Made by a program: the position numbers and the translations under genes. Below, in pieces: positions 1-8,473 of a stretch of 45,329 bases of DNA; the first letter of the stretch is position 1; each line of letters opens with the position of its first letter. Source of the DNA: JAYWFX01 sp043778575 (GTDB taxonomy: Bacteria > Patescibacteriota > JACMRA01). Location of the stretch: positions 1 through 45,329 of the forward strand of contig JAYWFX010000101.1 of assembly GCA_043778575.1 (NCBI GenBank), read 5' to 3'. The notes below the pieces were generated by a model, which did not search any database, was not told the DNA's origin, and saw only the letters and a list, made by a program, of their open reading frames with translations.

Positions 1-588
1 ATGAGAAGTCTTACCCAAAGGCTTTTTTCAAAGATGGTTAGTATTCGAGTTGGTCAAGAAAACATAGAAAATATAAAAAAGTTCAATGAGTTTATACTAA
101 AATATAGTGTACCAGCGATTGGTGTAGGTATTGACCCAACTGTTATTTTAGATCGTTTTCCAGATCTGTGTGATAGCGGGCAGGCACTAAACTATATAAT
201 ACAGGTGTTTGCGGAAAACTTAATTGAAACACTAGATACTGATGATATTAAAAATAAAATTAAAACAAAAACACAGCAAAATGCTAAACTTTTACTAAAT
301 TTGGCTATAAAAAGCTCGGACAACAGTGCTAAACAAACAGACCCTTCAGTTGAAATACAAAACCTATTCAACGAATTTATATCATCATGTCACCCGTATT
401 TTGTAGCTCAAAGTCCCACGCCTGATATAGAAAGAGCAAAAAAAGTGTTTATCGTACTCTGGACGAATATACAGAATCTTCCTGAATTGGCTTCGACTGA
501 TATGAGTATTTGTTTCAATATAGCTTGGATTAACTATTCTGCCAGTCGAAACAGCCAGTATACAAATATTGGTTTTACAAAGCATTAG
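1..588 (+). CDS. Hypothetical protein at window edge
   Basis: The reading frame opens with ATG at base 1 and ends at TAG, giving 195 residues. It may be the tail of a longer gene, because nothing upstream is visible; Met12 is another possible start. The protein is Lys/Asn/Ile-rich, with no signal peptide, no clear membrane segment and no motif I recognise. It has no same-strand partner nearby: the next gene begins 187 bases later behind its own promoter-like sequence. Coding character looks real (long frame, plausible composition), but function is unknown. Confidence 0.5.
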   Translation: MRSLTQRLFSKMVSIRVGQENIENIKKFNEFILKYSVPAIGVGIDPTVILDRFPDLCDSGQALNYIIQVFAENLIETLDTDDIKNKIKTKTQQNAKLLLNLAIKSSDNSAKQTDPSVEIQNLFNEFISSCHPYFVAQSPTPDIERAKKVFIVLWTNIQNLPELASTDMSICFNIAWINYSASRNSQYTNIGFTKH

Positions 589-678
589 ATTAAATGGATT
601 ATATTTAAACCCAAGATTGTTCGGTTTGCCAATTTCATTTTATGTCAGAGTAAAAGCCAGTACTTTTTAACAGGTCAG

Positions 679-708
679 TTGACACTTTTTTGAAAAGAAT
701 TTTGTATT
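679..708 (+). promoter_or_regulatory. Promoter-like -35/-10 pair
   Basis: TTGACA at 679-684 is followed after 18 bases by TGTATT at 703-708. This is a good sigma70-type match ahead of the gene at 776, leaving a leader of roughly 60 bases. The leader contains no Shine-Dalgarno motif. Confidence 0.5.
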
Positions 709-775
709 TATTTATTGTAATTTTAGTGATTATTTTGCTGAAAATGTGAAGTAAATCGCTCACACTCCCACATAT

Positions 776-2293
776 ATGAAGACTTTTGACATACAAAACA
801 AACGCCTACAAGCTAAACTCATATATGATGACACGCCAGAATCCGCTCAGCCAATTGCCTCAAAACTATCCAACGATCCAAAGAGAACAGTGATTAGTGG
901 TAGTGGTATAACCTTGTCTCGTAGGTTGATCTCTGTAGATGGGGTGCTGCGAAGTGATACAAAGTCAAAAAAGTCTGTAGAGATCAAGAGATTAGAGACA
1001 AATCAAGGTACCCAACTAACTTTACCATTTCAATCAACGGAGAGTGACGAGCTGAAATTCCCTATTCTCCAGGACGTCATACCTAAGTTTGTCAAAATAG
1101 ACACTGCTCAAAAACCAAATTTACAGGAAGCTTATAAAAGTCTTTCTTCTCACCCGTATATTCAGACAAACCAACAAAATACACCGAGTCGATACAATCA
1201 ATTTAGAAAATACTTAGGTTTGCTGACTGCTAGTTTTGGTATAGTAATCATGCTCAGTACTGGGATTGTAGCTCTAGGTTCAAAAATGACCAATAGTAGT
1301 TTTAATCTATCAAACTTTTCAACTGCCAAGGATCAAACTGTACGCAATCTTGAAGTTGCTGGAGTCACAGAGGATCGCAGTGTAGACATGCAAAAAGAAC
1401 TGTATAGAGAGTGGATATTAGCCACAAATAACGGTGTATATAGTGACCCAGACGCTGATTTAGACAAAGATGGTTTGACAAACGATGAAGAGCGAAAACT
1501 AGGTACGAATCCAATTCTTGGGAATACATGCGGGGGAGACAAAAACGATTCTGAAAAGTTGTTTTATTTGATAAATCCTGTGACCTGTAAGTCTATAGAT
1601 TTCGAGAAAGCTGATGAGGTTGCATTGTTTAATCAAGTTATCAATGTAGACAAAGTGAAAAAAGAATTTGTCGCAAACATAAACCAACAACCAGTAGCAG
1701 CTCCTAACGCCGATACCAAGATTGATGATAAAAACATACTCGGCCTCTTTGGTGTAACCACCTTTGCTGAGCTCGACAAAGTAAACCTCAATGCAGTGAA
1801 AAACGAGGCTCAAGACGTCAGTAAAAAAGCGGAACTCAAAGGACAGTACCTCAGTACTATTTCCAAAATCGATAAATATATTTCCCAGTATCGTAGCTAT
1901 GAGCCCTTTGACAGAAATTATACTCCGCCAGTACACCCAGCAAAATACCTAGAAGTATCACTCAAATACAACGTACCGCTCAAATACGTCTTGGCTGTAG
2001 CTCAGGCTGAGAGTCGTTTTGGTACAGACAGGTATACTCAAAACGGCAACCCCACTCGCATAGGAAAAAATCAAAATGTATACTCTATAGGTCTGACCGA
2101 TTCTCCTGATATAATTGACACTTCATACCCTACATGGGACGATGGGGTAGAGGGTTTTGGTAGATGGTATAAACGGTTTGCAGATAGCGGTGTCTCTGAT
2201 TGTAGAAAGTGGAAAATATTTAATCCAAACGGGGATTATTGTGCAAAGATCACTGATATGGCAAATATAGCAGAAATAGCCACAAAACCATAA
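776..2293 (+). CDS. Membrane-anchored lysozyme-like protein with calcium-binding repeat
   Basis: This 505-residue protein has a long charged N-terminal region (about 1-140), probably cytoplasmic, then one membrane segment at about 146-169. Outside it carries a thrombospondin-3/EF-hand-like calcium motif (DPDADLDKDGLTNDEE, about 223-238), which is a known pattern on bacterial surface proteins. The C-terminal 120 residues resemble the lysozyme-like glucosaminidase/transglycosylase fold. The helix AVAQAESRFG carries the likely catalytic Glu near 411, followed by conserved Trp/Gly motifs. I infer a cell-wall hydrolase tethered to the membrane and stabilised by calcium. An in-frame stop lies upstream of the ATG, so the start is well bounded. 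It appears monocistronic, behind a promoter at 679. The exact glycosidase family is uncertain. Confidence 0.7.
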   Translation: MKTFDIQNKRLQAKLIYDDTPESAQPIASKLSNDPKRTVISGSGITLSRRLISVDGVLRSDTKSKKSVEIKRLETNQGTQLTLPFQSTESDELKFPILQDVIPKFVKIDTAQKPNLQEAYKSLSSHPYIQTNQQNTPSRYNQFRKYLGLLTASFGIVIMLSTGIVALGSKMTNSSFNLSNFSTAKDQTVRNLEVAGVTEDRSVDMQKELYREWILATNNGVYSDPDADLDKDGLTNDEERKLGTNPILGNTCGGDKNDSEKLFYLINPVTCKSIDFEKADEVALFNQVINVDKVKKEFVANINQQPVAAPNADTKIDDKNILGLFGVTTFAELDKVNLNAVKNEAQDVSKKAELKGQYLSTISKIDKYISQYRSYEPFDRNYTPPVHPAKYLEVSLKYNVPLKYVLAVAQAESRFGTDRYTQNGNPTRIGKNQNVYSIGLTDSPDIIDTSYPTWDDGVEGFGRWYKRFADSGVSDCRKWKIFNPNGDYCAKITDMANIAEIATKP

Positions 2294-2359
2294 TGATAGT
2301 TCTCGCTCCCCAGATTTGACATATATCGGTGTGTTTGCTTTGAACAGATTGTATTTTAT

Positions 2360-3556
2360 ATGATCCGATTTTCTTCTGTACTCTTTCTTTTGATTGTGTT
2401 GTTATCAGTTTTGGCAGTGCCAGCTTTTGCTCAACCAGCTCCAGACACAGTATACATTAGTGAGGTTAGTTATGCTGGAAGTGTGGCAGATAATCAGTGT
2501 AAAAATTCTGGGACAAATGCCAGTAAATGCAGCAATGATAAGTGGTTTGAAGTCTACAATCCTAGCTCTGTAGCTGTTAATCTCCAAGGATGGAAAATTG
2601 GAATTGGTAACCGAAAAGATGGTTCTGGAAATTATGCAACTACAGCTACTATCAATCAAAATCTACAAATACTACCTCGATCACCATTGGTAATTTCTAG
2701 TAAAGATAGTGGACTCAATAGTGTGTTAGATATTTCTGGTGTTAATCATTTTGCACTCGCCTCACTGTTTGGTATGAGCAACAATACACCCAGTTTAAAA
2801 TACCTGAGGGTTGCCCTTATTTCTCCTGAAAATATTCGCTTTGAGAGATTTATTGAAAACTTAGATTTGATTGAAAAGAATAATAGTATAGATCAAACCA
2901 AAGGTAAAAAGACAACTTTAGAGTTTGATTCAGAGGGAAATCCAAGTTTTGCATCATCAGCCTTTTTTGGAAATAATTTTGGTTCCCCCGCATCAGTATT
3001 TATACCAGTATCAAAATCTGATACCATACCAGAGCCTGACGTCGTTGGGGGTCAATTGCCAGTTACTTTACCTAGCATACCAGATACTACTTTGGGTGCT
3101 GCTCAATCTCCAACAACAATGCCAGAATCAGTTGCTGACCTACAAGCAGTTCTAGAGCTAGTACCAACACCTGATCAATTGGTTCAACAACTTCCTCAGA
3201 CGCAACCTGTGGTAGTACCAAGTGTTATTCCTGAGATTACTACAAAACCTGCACTAGAGTTGCAACCCCAGTTAGAATTCCAGTCATTCTCCGAAAAGTT
3301 GCCAACCTCACCAGTCACACTGCAACCCCAAGAAAAAGTACAATCCATATCTATATTCACACCTACAAACATAGATCAAGCACAAACAAAGTCAGAGTTG
3401 ATTCCAGCTGTGTCATTTTCACAACCTGCACTTATTCACTGGTATAACGGTTTGATTGTGCAGATGAGTTTAATTTTATGTCTTGGAGTCTCGACTCTGG
3501 TTTCAGGAAATTCCTTGACAAGAAAAGCTCAAATTGAGACTATTGGGTCAGTTTAA
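2360..3556 (+). CDS. Secreted lamin-tail-domain surface protein
   Basis: The 398-residue protein starts with a clear signal peptide (hydrophobic 5-20, cleavage after AFA near residue 24). Residues about 28-150 match the lamin-tail (LTD) fold: VYISEV at the start, then WFEVYNPS and LQGWKI, the usual strand signatures. A long Pro/Gln/Thr/Val-rich linker (about 215-350) follows. A hydrophobic segment near 362-382 with a basic tail (RKAQ) would anchor it. LTD domains on bacterial surfaces are associated with adhesion or anchoring of extracellular enzymes; the role here is inferred. It heads a tight operon with ybaB, 10 bases downstream. TTGACA at 2316-2321 lies 44 bases ahead of the ATG. Confidence 0.75.
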   Translation: MIRFSSVLFLLIVLLSVLAVPAFAQPAPDTVYISEVSYAGSVADNQCKNSGTNASKCSNDKWFEVYNPSSVAVNLQGWKIGIGNRKDGSGNYATTATINQNLQILPRSPLVISSKDSGLNSVLDISGVNHFALASLFGMSNNTPSLKYLRVALISPENIRFERFIENLDLIEKNNSIDQTKGKKTTLEFDSEGNPSFASSAFFGNNFGSPASVFIPVSKSDTIPEPDVVGGQLPVTLPSIPDTTLGAAQSPTTMPESVADLQAVLELVPTPDQLVQQLPQTQPVVVPSVIPEITTKPALELQPQLEFQSFSEKLPTSPVTLQPQEKVQSISIFTPTNIDQAQTKSELIPAVSFSQPALIHWYNGLIVQMSLILCLGVSTLVSGNSLTRKAQIETIGSV

Positions 3557-3566
3557 ATAACAAATT

Positions 3567-3941
3567 ATGCTCGGTAATCTTAAAAACGCAGGGAGTACTT
3601 TGGCAAAAGCCAATGATATTAGACAACAACAAGCAAAACTTCAGAAACTTTTATCTGAAATTCGCGTAACTGGTGTCAGTAAAAACGGAAAAGTCACGGT
3701 GACAATCACAGGTGAACAAAAAATCGTAGATATTACAATCGATCCAGCTCTGATTAAATTTGTGTATGAGAACTTTATCTCAGCTGACAAACCAGATACG
3801 ATGCTTGCTAAAGCAATTATGGAAGCCGTGGACGATGCTATTAGTAAAGTCCAAGGAGAAGTAGTAAAAAAGATGCAAGAAACAGGTAGTCTAGGTGATC
3901 TTATGTCAATGCTCCAAGCTGCAAGTGGCCCACAAGCATAA
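3567..3941 (+). CDS. ybaB: YbaB/EbfC nucleoid-associated protein
   Basis: This 124-residue protein matches the YbaB/EbfC family in length and order. An N-terminal helix rich in Gln/Lys (about 8-32) is followed by the strands VTVTITGEQKIVDITID and a C-terminal helix ending in a Met/Leu-rich tail (DLMSML). Family members form tweezer-like dimers that bind DNA and organise the nucleoid; ybaB commonly sits beside dnaX and recR, but here it lies between a surface protein and a zinc-finger protein. It follows the lamin-tail gene by 10 bases, and the next gene overlaps its 3' end. Confidence 0.88.
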   Translation: MLGNLKNAGSTLAKANDIRQQQAKLQKLLSEIRVTGVSKNGKVTVTITGEQKIVDITIDPALIKFVYENFISADKPDTMLAKAIMEAVDDAISKVQGEVVKKMQETGSLGDLMSMLQAASGPQA

Positions 3942-4119
3942 ACAAGACGATAAAGAAACCCTCAAAGGATTCAAGCAAAACCTTCCCGTAAAAATCTGTA
4001 TAAACTGTAAACGTCAGTTTCAATATAGAAAAAAGTGGAGGGATGTTTGGGTTTCAGTTTTATATTGTAGTCACAAATGTAAAATGCAATCAAAAAAATC
4101 TCGAAGCTCAGTAATATGA
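3925..4119 (+). CDS. DUF2256-type small zinc-binding protein
   Basis: About 64 residues if started at GTG 3925; a GTG at 3895 in the same frame would add 10. The core KICINCKRQF followed by RKKW and YCSHKCK gives the CxxC...CxxxC spacing and the RKKW motif typical of DUF2256. Four cysteines should bind one zinc. The family's function is not established. It is translationally entangled: its start lies inside the end of ybaB in another frame, and its TGA stop overlaps the ATG of the M16 peptidase (ATGA). It is easily missed because of its size. Confidence 0.7.
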   Translation: MAHKHKQDDKETLKGFKQNLPVKICINCKRQFQYRKKWRDVWVSVLYCSHKCKMQSKKSRSSVI

Positions 4120-5381
4120 CAAAATACACACAAATTAGTCCTGCAATTCATTTGATATCTCAAAACATTGATCGCAAAAAAGTAAAAATTGACATTACAT
4201 TTACTTCTGGTGGAAGTTGGTTTGAAAATGATGGGGATTATGGTAAGCTTCATTTAGTTGAGCACTGTATTGCATCGCGAACGAAAAAGATGAGCTTTCA
4301 GCAACTCAAAGACTATGAGTTTAGGCAGAATATTTATCTCAATGCGTTTACTGGTAGGGTGACCATGGGTCTTGATGGATCAGGTCATATCAGTGATTTT
4401 GATAGCCTTTCTAGTAACTTACTGGAGATGGCCTTTGAGCCCACATTTGAACAGACAATTTTAGACAAAGAGAAGGAAATTGTACTTAGGGAAATTAGTC
4501 AGCGTCGTGGAGACCCCAGCTATCAAGTATATTTTGATACAGTAAAGCAATTATACACACCAGACTCCCTAGAAATCAAAGAACCACTGGGAGATGCCCA
4601 AATGGTAGCAACCACAACACTCGAAGATTTTTATAGGCTTCATGCCAACTCTTTGAGAAAAAGTCACGTAATCATCTGTGCTAGTGGAGACTTTGATGAA
4701 AGCCTGTTACAGGACAAAATCGCAGCTTTCTTGTCAAACAACTCTGAGTTATCATTGCATGGTGATAATCGAAATAGGGTAGATTATACACCCCAAAACA
4801 CCCTTCAACCTTTTGATTTTAGACCAATTGTTCATCCTCTAGGTCATGATCATGTTGAGCTCAGTATTTTTATTCCATGTTTAGTCAATTTTGAGAACAT
4901 ACCAATTCGGCATATATTTCGTAGTTTGTTTCTGGATCATAATGGGGTTTTATATGATCGTCTTCGTGAGGAACTGCAGTTGGTATATAGTCTGCAAAGC
5001 GAATTTTCTTTTGATACTCAGCACCTACAATTATACTTATCTTGTGAGATTAAATATGTAAAACAGATTGTTGATGAGGTAAAAAATATCTTGAGCAATT
5101 TTGATAAATACTTTAAACCAGAGCGTTTTGAGCAATTCAAAGACATGATAACCAAAAAACAGGATTTGGCAGCAGATGTTTTGGGTGCAGAGACTAGTTT
5201 TACTGAAAATATGTTATCCACATATGGCATCCCAGAACTGTATGGTTCGTATACAAAACGTCTGGAGGGTGTAGAGGTTGTTGAGATAGATAGTCTATAC
5301 CAGGAACTGTGTTTATCGCTGAATTCTCTTCAAGTATCCGCAGTGAGTAAAGATCCAAAAATACAAGAAATAGTTCTCTAG
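4116..5381 (+). CDS. M16-family zinc peptidase, catalytically intact
   Basis: A 421-residue insulinase/processing-peptidase homologue. The inverted zinc motif HLVEH is at 46-50, and the distal zinc-ligand Glu is at 126 (LREIS), the expected ~76-residue spacing, so the metal site is complete. The remainder follows the M16B layout of two tandem alpha/beta halves, the second carrying the substrate-contacting Arg/Tyr region around YDRLREELQLVYS. M16B enzymes degrade or process peptides and often work as pairs of one active and one inactive subunit. A dead homologue is encoded at 32246-33595 in this window. It starts by ATGA overlap with the preceding gene and ends in front of a terminator. Confidence 0.88.
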   Translation: MTKYTQISPAIHLISQNIDRKKVKIDITFTSGGSWFENDGDYGKLHLVEHCIASRTKKMSFQQLKDYEFRQNIYLNAFTGRVTMGLDGSGHISDFDSLSSNLLEMAFEPTFEQTILDKEKEIVLREISQRRGDPSYQVYFDTVKQLYTPDSLEIKEPLGDAQMVATTTLEDFYRLHANSLRKSHVIICASGDFDESLLQDKIAAFLSNNSELSLHGDNRNRVDYTPQNTLQPFDFRPIVHPLGHDHVELSIFIPCLVNFENIPIRHIFRSLFLDHNGVLYDRLREELQLVYSLQSEFSFDTQHLQLYLSCEIKYVKQIVDEVKNILSNFDKYFKPERFEQFKDMITKKQDLAADVLGAETSFTENMLSTYGIPELYGSYTKRLEGVEVVEIDSLYQELCLSLNSLQVSAVSKDPKIQEIVL

Positions 5382-5418
5382 GTATTGGTTTACGACTTAA
5401 CTCTCATTTTTATGACAC

Positions 5419-5449
5419 AAAAATAACCCCAGACGAAGGGTATATTTTT
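5419..5449. terminator. Bidirectional rho-independent terminator
   Basis: AAAAATAACCC pairs with GGGTATATTTTT across a short loop, with one bulged base. Flanking A-run and T-run make it usable from both sides. It lies between the convergent M16 peptidase and HU genes. Confidence 0.65.
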
Positions 5450-5465
5450 ATTTTCCAAAAGATTG

Positions 5466-5768
5466 CTATTTTGAATTTTTTACTGCTTCTTTCAAAGTTT
5501 TTCCTACCTTGAAGCCGACACTCTTTGATGCTTTGATGCTCATCTTTGCACGAGTTTTTGGATTGATACCCTGTCGAGCACTTCTGGTAACTGGTCTAAA
5601 CAACCCGAAGCCGGTGATATTGATTTCGAATCCATCTACAAGTTTATCTGTAACTGTATCGATAAAACCTACTAGAAACTTTTCTCCCTGTGACTTTGAT
5701 ACACCCATGTTTGTAGCTAATGCTTCAATGAGTTCTGTGCGGTTAATTTTTTTTGGTGCTGTAGCCAT
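5466..5768 (-). CDS. HU-family DNA-binding protein
   Basis: A 100-residue HU/IHF homologue (family usual about 90). The N-terminal helices (KINRTELIEALA...SKSQGEKFL) are followed by the signature strand INITGFGLFRP. The beta-arm contains RQGINPKT, whose Asn-Pro is the intercalating tip. A short basic tail ends the protein. HU bends and compacts DNA as a dimer. It faces the M16 gene across a shared terminator and is divergent from tRNA-Ser. A TTGACA (reverse strand, 5829 to 5824) lies about 60 bases upstream of its start. Confidence 0.93.
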   Translation of the reverse strand: MATAPKKINRTELIEALATNMGVSKSQGEKFLVGFIDTVTDKLVDGFEINITGFGLFRPVTRSARQGINPKTRAKMSIKASKSVGFKVGKTLKEAVKNSK

Positions 5769-5833
5769 AAATAAAACGATACAAACGTATGTATTCGAAT
5801 TGTTAAAAGCTATATAGTATAATTGTCAAGAAC

Positions 5834-5865
5834 TTGACGAACTCGTTGTCTTGTAATCCTATAAG
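5834..5865 (+). promoter_or_regulatory. Putative promoter of tRNA-Ser
   Basis: TTGACG at 5834-5839 and TATAAG at 5860-5865 are separated by 20 bases, longer than the usual 17. The -10 lies 12 bases before the mature tRNA 5' end, and the same transcript could read into the ligA fragment. Confidence 0.4.
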
Positions 5866-5876
5866 TACAGGTACTT

Positions 5877-5964
5877 GGAGATGTCGCATAGTGGTCTAGT
5901 GCGCCCGCCTGGAAAGCGTGTTGGGTGAAAGCCCTCGAGAGTTCGAATCTCTCCATCTCCGCCA
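5877..5964 (+). tRNA. tRNA-Ser (anticodon GGA)
   Basis: The acceptor stem GGAGATG pairs with CATCTCC; discriminator G is followed by an encoded CCA. The anticodon loop CTGGAAA gives GGA (Ser, UCC/UCU). A long variable arm (about TTGGGTGAAAGCCC) and a GTTCGAA T-loop confirm a class II tRNA. The anticodon stem has a C-U mismatch at 28-42. An internal fragment of ligA begins 43 bases after the CCA. Confidence 0.95.
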
Positions 5965-6007
5965 TCCAATTTTTTAAAATATTTTCATACAGACTTTTTG
6001 ATAGCCC

Positions 6008-6922
6008 ATGTTGTTTCAAACCCATTTACAGGAATTAGATTTTTTACAACACCTCGGATTTACGGTTAATCCTCTCAACAGTAACGCGAATAACGTAGAT
6101 GAAATCTGGGATCAAGGTCAAAAACTCTATAAACAAAAAGATTCACTTACGTATCCAATTGACGGATTAGTGGTAAAAACAAACAATTTACAAGACGTAA
6201 AAATAGCAGGTGTAGTTGGCAAAACACCTAGAGCATGGTCGGCTGTAAAATTTGCACCGCAGGAGGTAACCACCCAAATAATCGGTGTATCTTGGCAAAT
6301 AGGTAGAACTGGAAAAGTGACGCCTGTGGCAGATTTACAACCAGTAGAGTTGTCTGGAACAACGGTAAAAAGAGCGACTCTTCATAATTTTAAAGAATTT
6401 ATAGATTCTGATTTGCATAGTGGAGATTCAGTTGTGGTGAGGAAAGCCGGTGAAATTATACCAGAGGTGATACACATCCTAACACATCTGCGAAAGGAAA
6501 ATTCAGAATCTTTCACAGCACCGCTGATTTGTCCAGAATGTTCTTCAGAACTTGAGAAAAGTATTACTGGGATCGATGTTTTTTGTTTAAATTCTCAGCG
6601 TTGCCCTATACAAATAAAAGAAAGGTTGTCGTATTTTTGTAGTAGAAACATAGGAAATATTAGCGGATTATCAGATAAACAGATCGAAAGATTTATTGAG
6701 TTATATCAGGTTTTTGATATTTATGATTTGTACACACTTCCGTTTGATAAAATTGGAGAACTGGATGGGTTTGGAGAAAAATCTGTAACAAACCTCCAAA
6801 CCTCCATACAGAACAGTAGAGAGATATCAGACTACAAGTTTTTAGCTGGTCTGTCGATAGATGGTGTGGGCCCAGAGGTAGCTAAACTCATTTGCCAAAA
6901 AATAGTTGATAAAGAATCATAA
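6008..6922 (+). CDS. ligA: Internal fragment of NAD-dependent DNA ligase (LigA)
   Basis: These 304 residues align with roughly the middle of LigA (normally about 670). Visible parts are the end of the adenylation domain with motif IV (DGLVVK, 52-57) and the KF of motif V (81-82), then the OB-fold (QIGRTGKVTPVA, ATLHN). A four-Cys zinc finger follows (C175, C178, C193, C199), then part of the helix-hairpin-helix domain (LDGFGEKS, IDGVGPEVA). Missing are domain Ia, the catalytic KxDG lysine, the second half of the HhH domain and BRCT. Stops (TGA TAG) directly precede the ATG, so no N-terminal extension exists here. The frame is otherwise intact and ends 2 bases before the next gene. It cannot ligate alone: it is a remnant, one piece of a split enzyme, or an assembly break. 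Confidence 0.85.
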   Translation: MLFQTHLQELDFLQHLGFTVNPLNSNANNVDEIWDQGQKLYKQKDSLTYPIDGLVVKTNNLQDVKIAGVVGKTPRAWSAVKFAPQEVTTQIIGVSWQIGRTGKVTPVADLQPVELSGTTVKRATLHNFKEFIDSDLHSGDSVVVRKAGEIIPEVIHILTHLRKENSESFTAPLICPECSSELEKSITGIDVFCLNSQRCPIQIKERLSYFCSRNIGNISGLSDKQIERFIELYQVFDIYDLYTLPFDKIGELDGFGEKSVTNLQTSIQNSREISDYKFLAGLSIDGVGPEVAKLICQKIVDKES

Positions 6923-6924
6923 CA

Positions 6925-7497
6925 ATGGCTCGAAATGTAATTATTATTCATGGTGGGGATAGCTACAAAAAATATGAAGAATACTTACAAGTGCTTCAGA
7001 GTAATCCTGTCAGAATCAAAGACAATCTCAAATCTTGGAAATCTAGTTTGCAGACCCAGTTGGGTGATTCGTACAAAGTAATTGTCCCTGAATTTCCAAA
7101 TCCTCAAAACGCTCACTATACTGAGTGGCAGATAGTTTTTAATCATCTCAAGTCGTATATCGATGAGCAGACTATCTTGATAGGTCATAGTCTTGGTGGA
7201 ATGTTTTTGACTCAGTACCTCTCCCATAATTTGATGAAGATAGCACAACTTCATCTTGTTGCCTCTGGGTTGAGCTCTGAGGGTAGTTTTTTGGCACCAA
7301 GTGATTGCACTGCAATTCAACTCGGAAGTCAATCGATTCACATTTGGCATTCTGTCGATGATGAGGTTGTCCCGTTTGCTAGCTCTCTAGCTCTCAAAAA
7401 ATCAATACCTAAAGCTCATTTACATCAATTTGTAGGCAAAGGTCACTTTAATCAAACAGAGTTTCCTGAACTTATAGAAATGATTGTGCAGTGTTAA
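6925..7497 (+). CDS. RBBP9/YdeN-like serine hydrolase
   Basis: A 190-residue alpha/beta hydrolase of the small RBBP9/YdeN type. It begins with the strand VIIIHGG and contains the nucleophile elbow GHSLGG (Ser89). An acidic pair DDEVVP (145-146) supplies the likely catalytic Asp, and GKGHF supplies His174, so the triad appears complete. There is no signal peptide, so it should act in the cytoplasm; the natural substrate is unknown for this family. It starts 2 bases after the ligA fragment, so the two are probably cotranscribed, and it ends at a strong hairpin. Confidence 0.85.
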   Translation: MARNVIIIHGGDSYKKYEEYLQVLQSNPVRIKDNLKSWKSSLQTQLGDSYKVIVPEFPNPQNAHYTEWQIVFNHLKSYIDEQTILIGHSLGGMFLTQYLSHNLMKIAQLHLVASGLSSEGSFLAPSDCTAIQLGSQSIHIWHSVDDEVVPFASSLALKKSIPKAHLHQFVGKGHFNQTEFPELIEMIVQC

Positions 7498-7530
7498 TGT
7501 GTTGAAAGATATTTTTATTTTTGAACACCA

Positions 7531-7565
7531 AAAAAGACGGTATTACCCGTCTGCGAAATTATTTT
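7531..7565. terminator. Bidirectional terminator hairpin
   Basis: A perfect 6-bp stem AGACGG (7535-7540) / CCGTCT (7547-7552) has a 6-base loop, with a run of A before and a T-rich tract after. It separates the convergent hydrolase and transglycosylase genes. Confidence 0.7.
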
Positions 7566-7590
7566 TGCTTTAGTCCCAGATATTGTTTGA

Positions 7591-8331
7591 TTAGTACCAG
7601 TTATGGCTATTCCAAAACACCCTTGCACCATTTGGGTTCCCATATCTGTTTTTGATGTAATCAATTGTCCAGTTTACTTGTACAGTTCCGTTTGTGGCAT
7701 AGTCAGCTCCGTATCCTGCCATCTTACTGCAGGGTAATGATTGACCAAGTCCACATGCTCCGCTAGATGCATTTACTGCCCTAGGGTTCCAGCCTGATTC
7801 ACGAGTGATGATAAAATCAAATGCTGACCAGTTATCGCAACCAAACACCTCACAGATTCTTGTGTAGGCATAACCTTTTAGATCTCCACTTGGTGGTATG
7901 GATATTGGAGTTATTTGGGTCGTGGCTTGCTGTGTCTGCTGCTGAGCGATGGCTTGTTGGGCTTTTGCTTGCTCAGTTTGTTGTATGCGTTGGATTTCAG
8001 CTTGTTTAGCTTTCTCCTCGGCTTGTTTTTTTTCCTCTTCAGCTTTTTGCTGTTCTTTGATTCGCTCTTGCTCTACACGCTCACGTTCGATGCGTTGTTG
8101 CTCAAGCTTTTTTTGACTAGATAAAGCTGTGGTACGATAGTAATCAAAACTAAAATTGTATGATTTGTATTTACCAGAGACTGTATTAGAAGTAAAAGAT
8201 CCTTGTGCACTAACAACTATGCCTGAAGTAAGATAGTTTAGTCTTACAGGCAGTTTACTAGTGTTAGCTAAATAGGGCAGAACGAAAAAGATCGGGAGGG
8301 ATATTAGTATAAATCGAATCCAATAGTACAT
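7591..8331 (-). CDS. Secreted lytic-transglycosylase-like protein with Gln/Glu/Lys coiled coil
   Basis: A 246-residue protein. The N-terminal hydrophobic segment (about 5-22) acts as signal or anchor. Residues about 72-135 form a highly charged Glu/Gln/Lys/Arg coiled coil. The C-terminal 95 residues match the lysozyme-like domain of aggregation-promoting and resuscitation-type proteins. The likely catalytic Glu178 is in TRESGWNP, followed by GACGLGQ and a final NSHNWY. Two cysteine pairs (ICEVFGC; GAC...LPC) suggest extracellular disulfides. I infer a peptidoglycan-cleaving enzyme held away from the membrane by the coil. It lies downstream of another membrane-anchored protein on the same strand, about 140 bases away, with no obvious terminator between. 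Confidence 0.82.
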   Translation of the reverse strand: MYYWIRFILISLPIFFVLPYLANTSKLPVRLNYLTSGIVVSAQGSFTSNTVSGKYKSYNFSFDYYRTTALSSQKKLEQQRIERERVEQERIKEQQKAEEEKKQAEEKAKQAEIQRIQQTEQAKAQQAIAQQQTQQATTQITPISIPPSGDLKGYAYTRICEVFGCDNWSAFDFIITRESGWNPRAVNASSGACGLGQSLPCSKMAGYGADYATNGTVQVNWTIDYIKNRYGNPNGARVFWNSHNWY

Positions 8332-8473
8332 ATTGAGTTTCAGGAAGCGATCCTAAAACGGTTAATAGCTGTTACGCCCGCCGAGTCTAGCACACTTTTT
8401 CGTGTAGCGCAAGTTTTATTTAAAAATATTTGATTTATGATTTCAAGTTGCTCCGCAGAATTGTATCACAGGG

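Noticed and set aside
1499..1936. Minus-strand frame of 145 residues
   Set aside because: It lies wholly within the lysozyme-like gene and has no recognisable motif or promoter.
5810..6025. Minus-strand reading frame of 71 residues across tRNA-Ser
   Set aside because: It is the antisense translation of the tRNA gene (the familiar AEMERFELSR-type artefact), not a protein.
8340..8420. GC-richer intergenic patch with a CACAC/GTGT hairpin
   Set aside because: The stem is only 4 bp without a proper T-tract in the direction of transcription, so I do not call a terminator or ncRNA.
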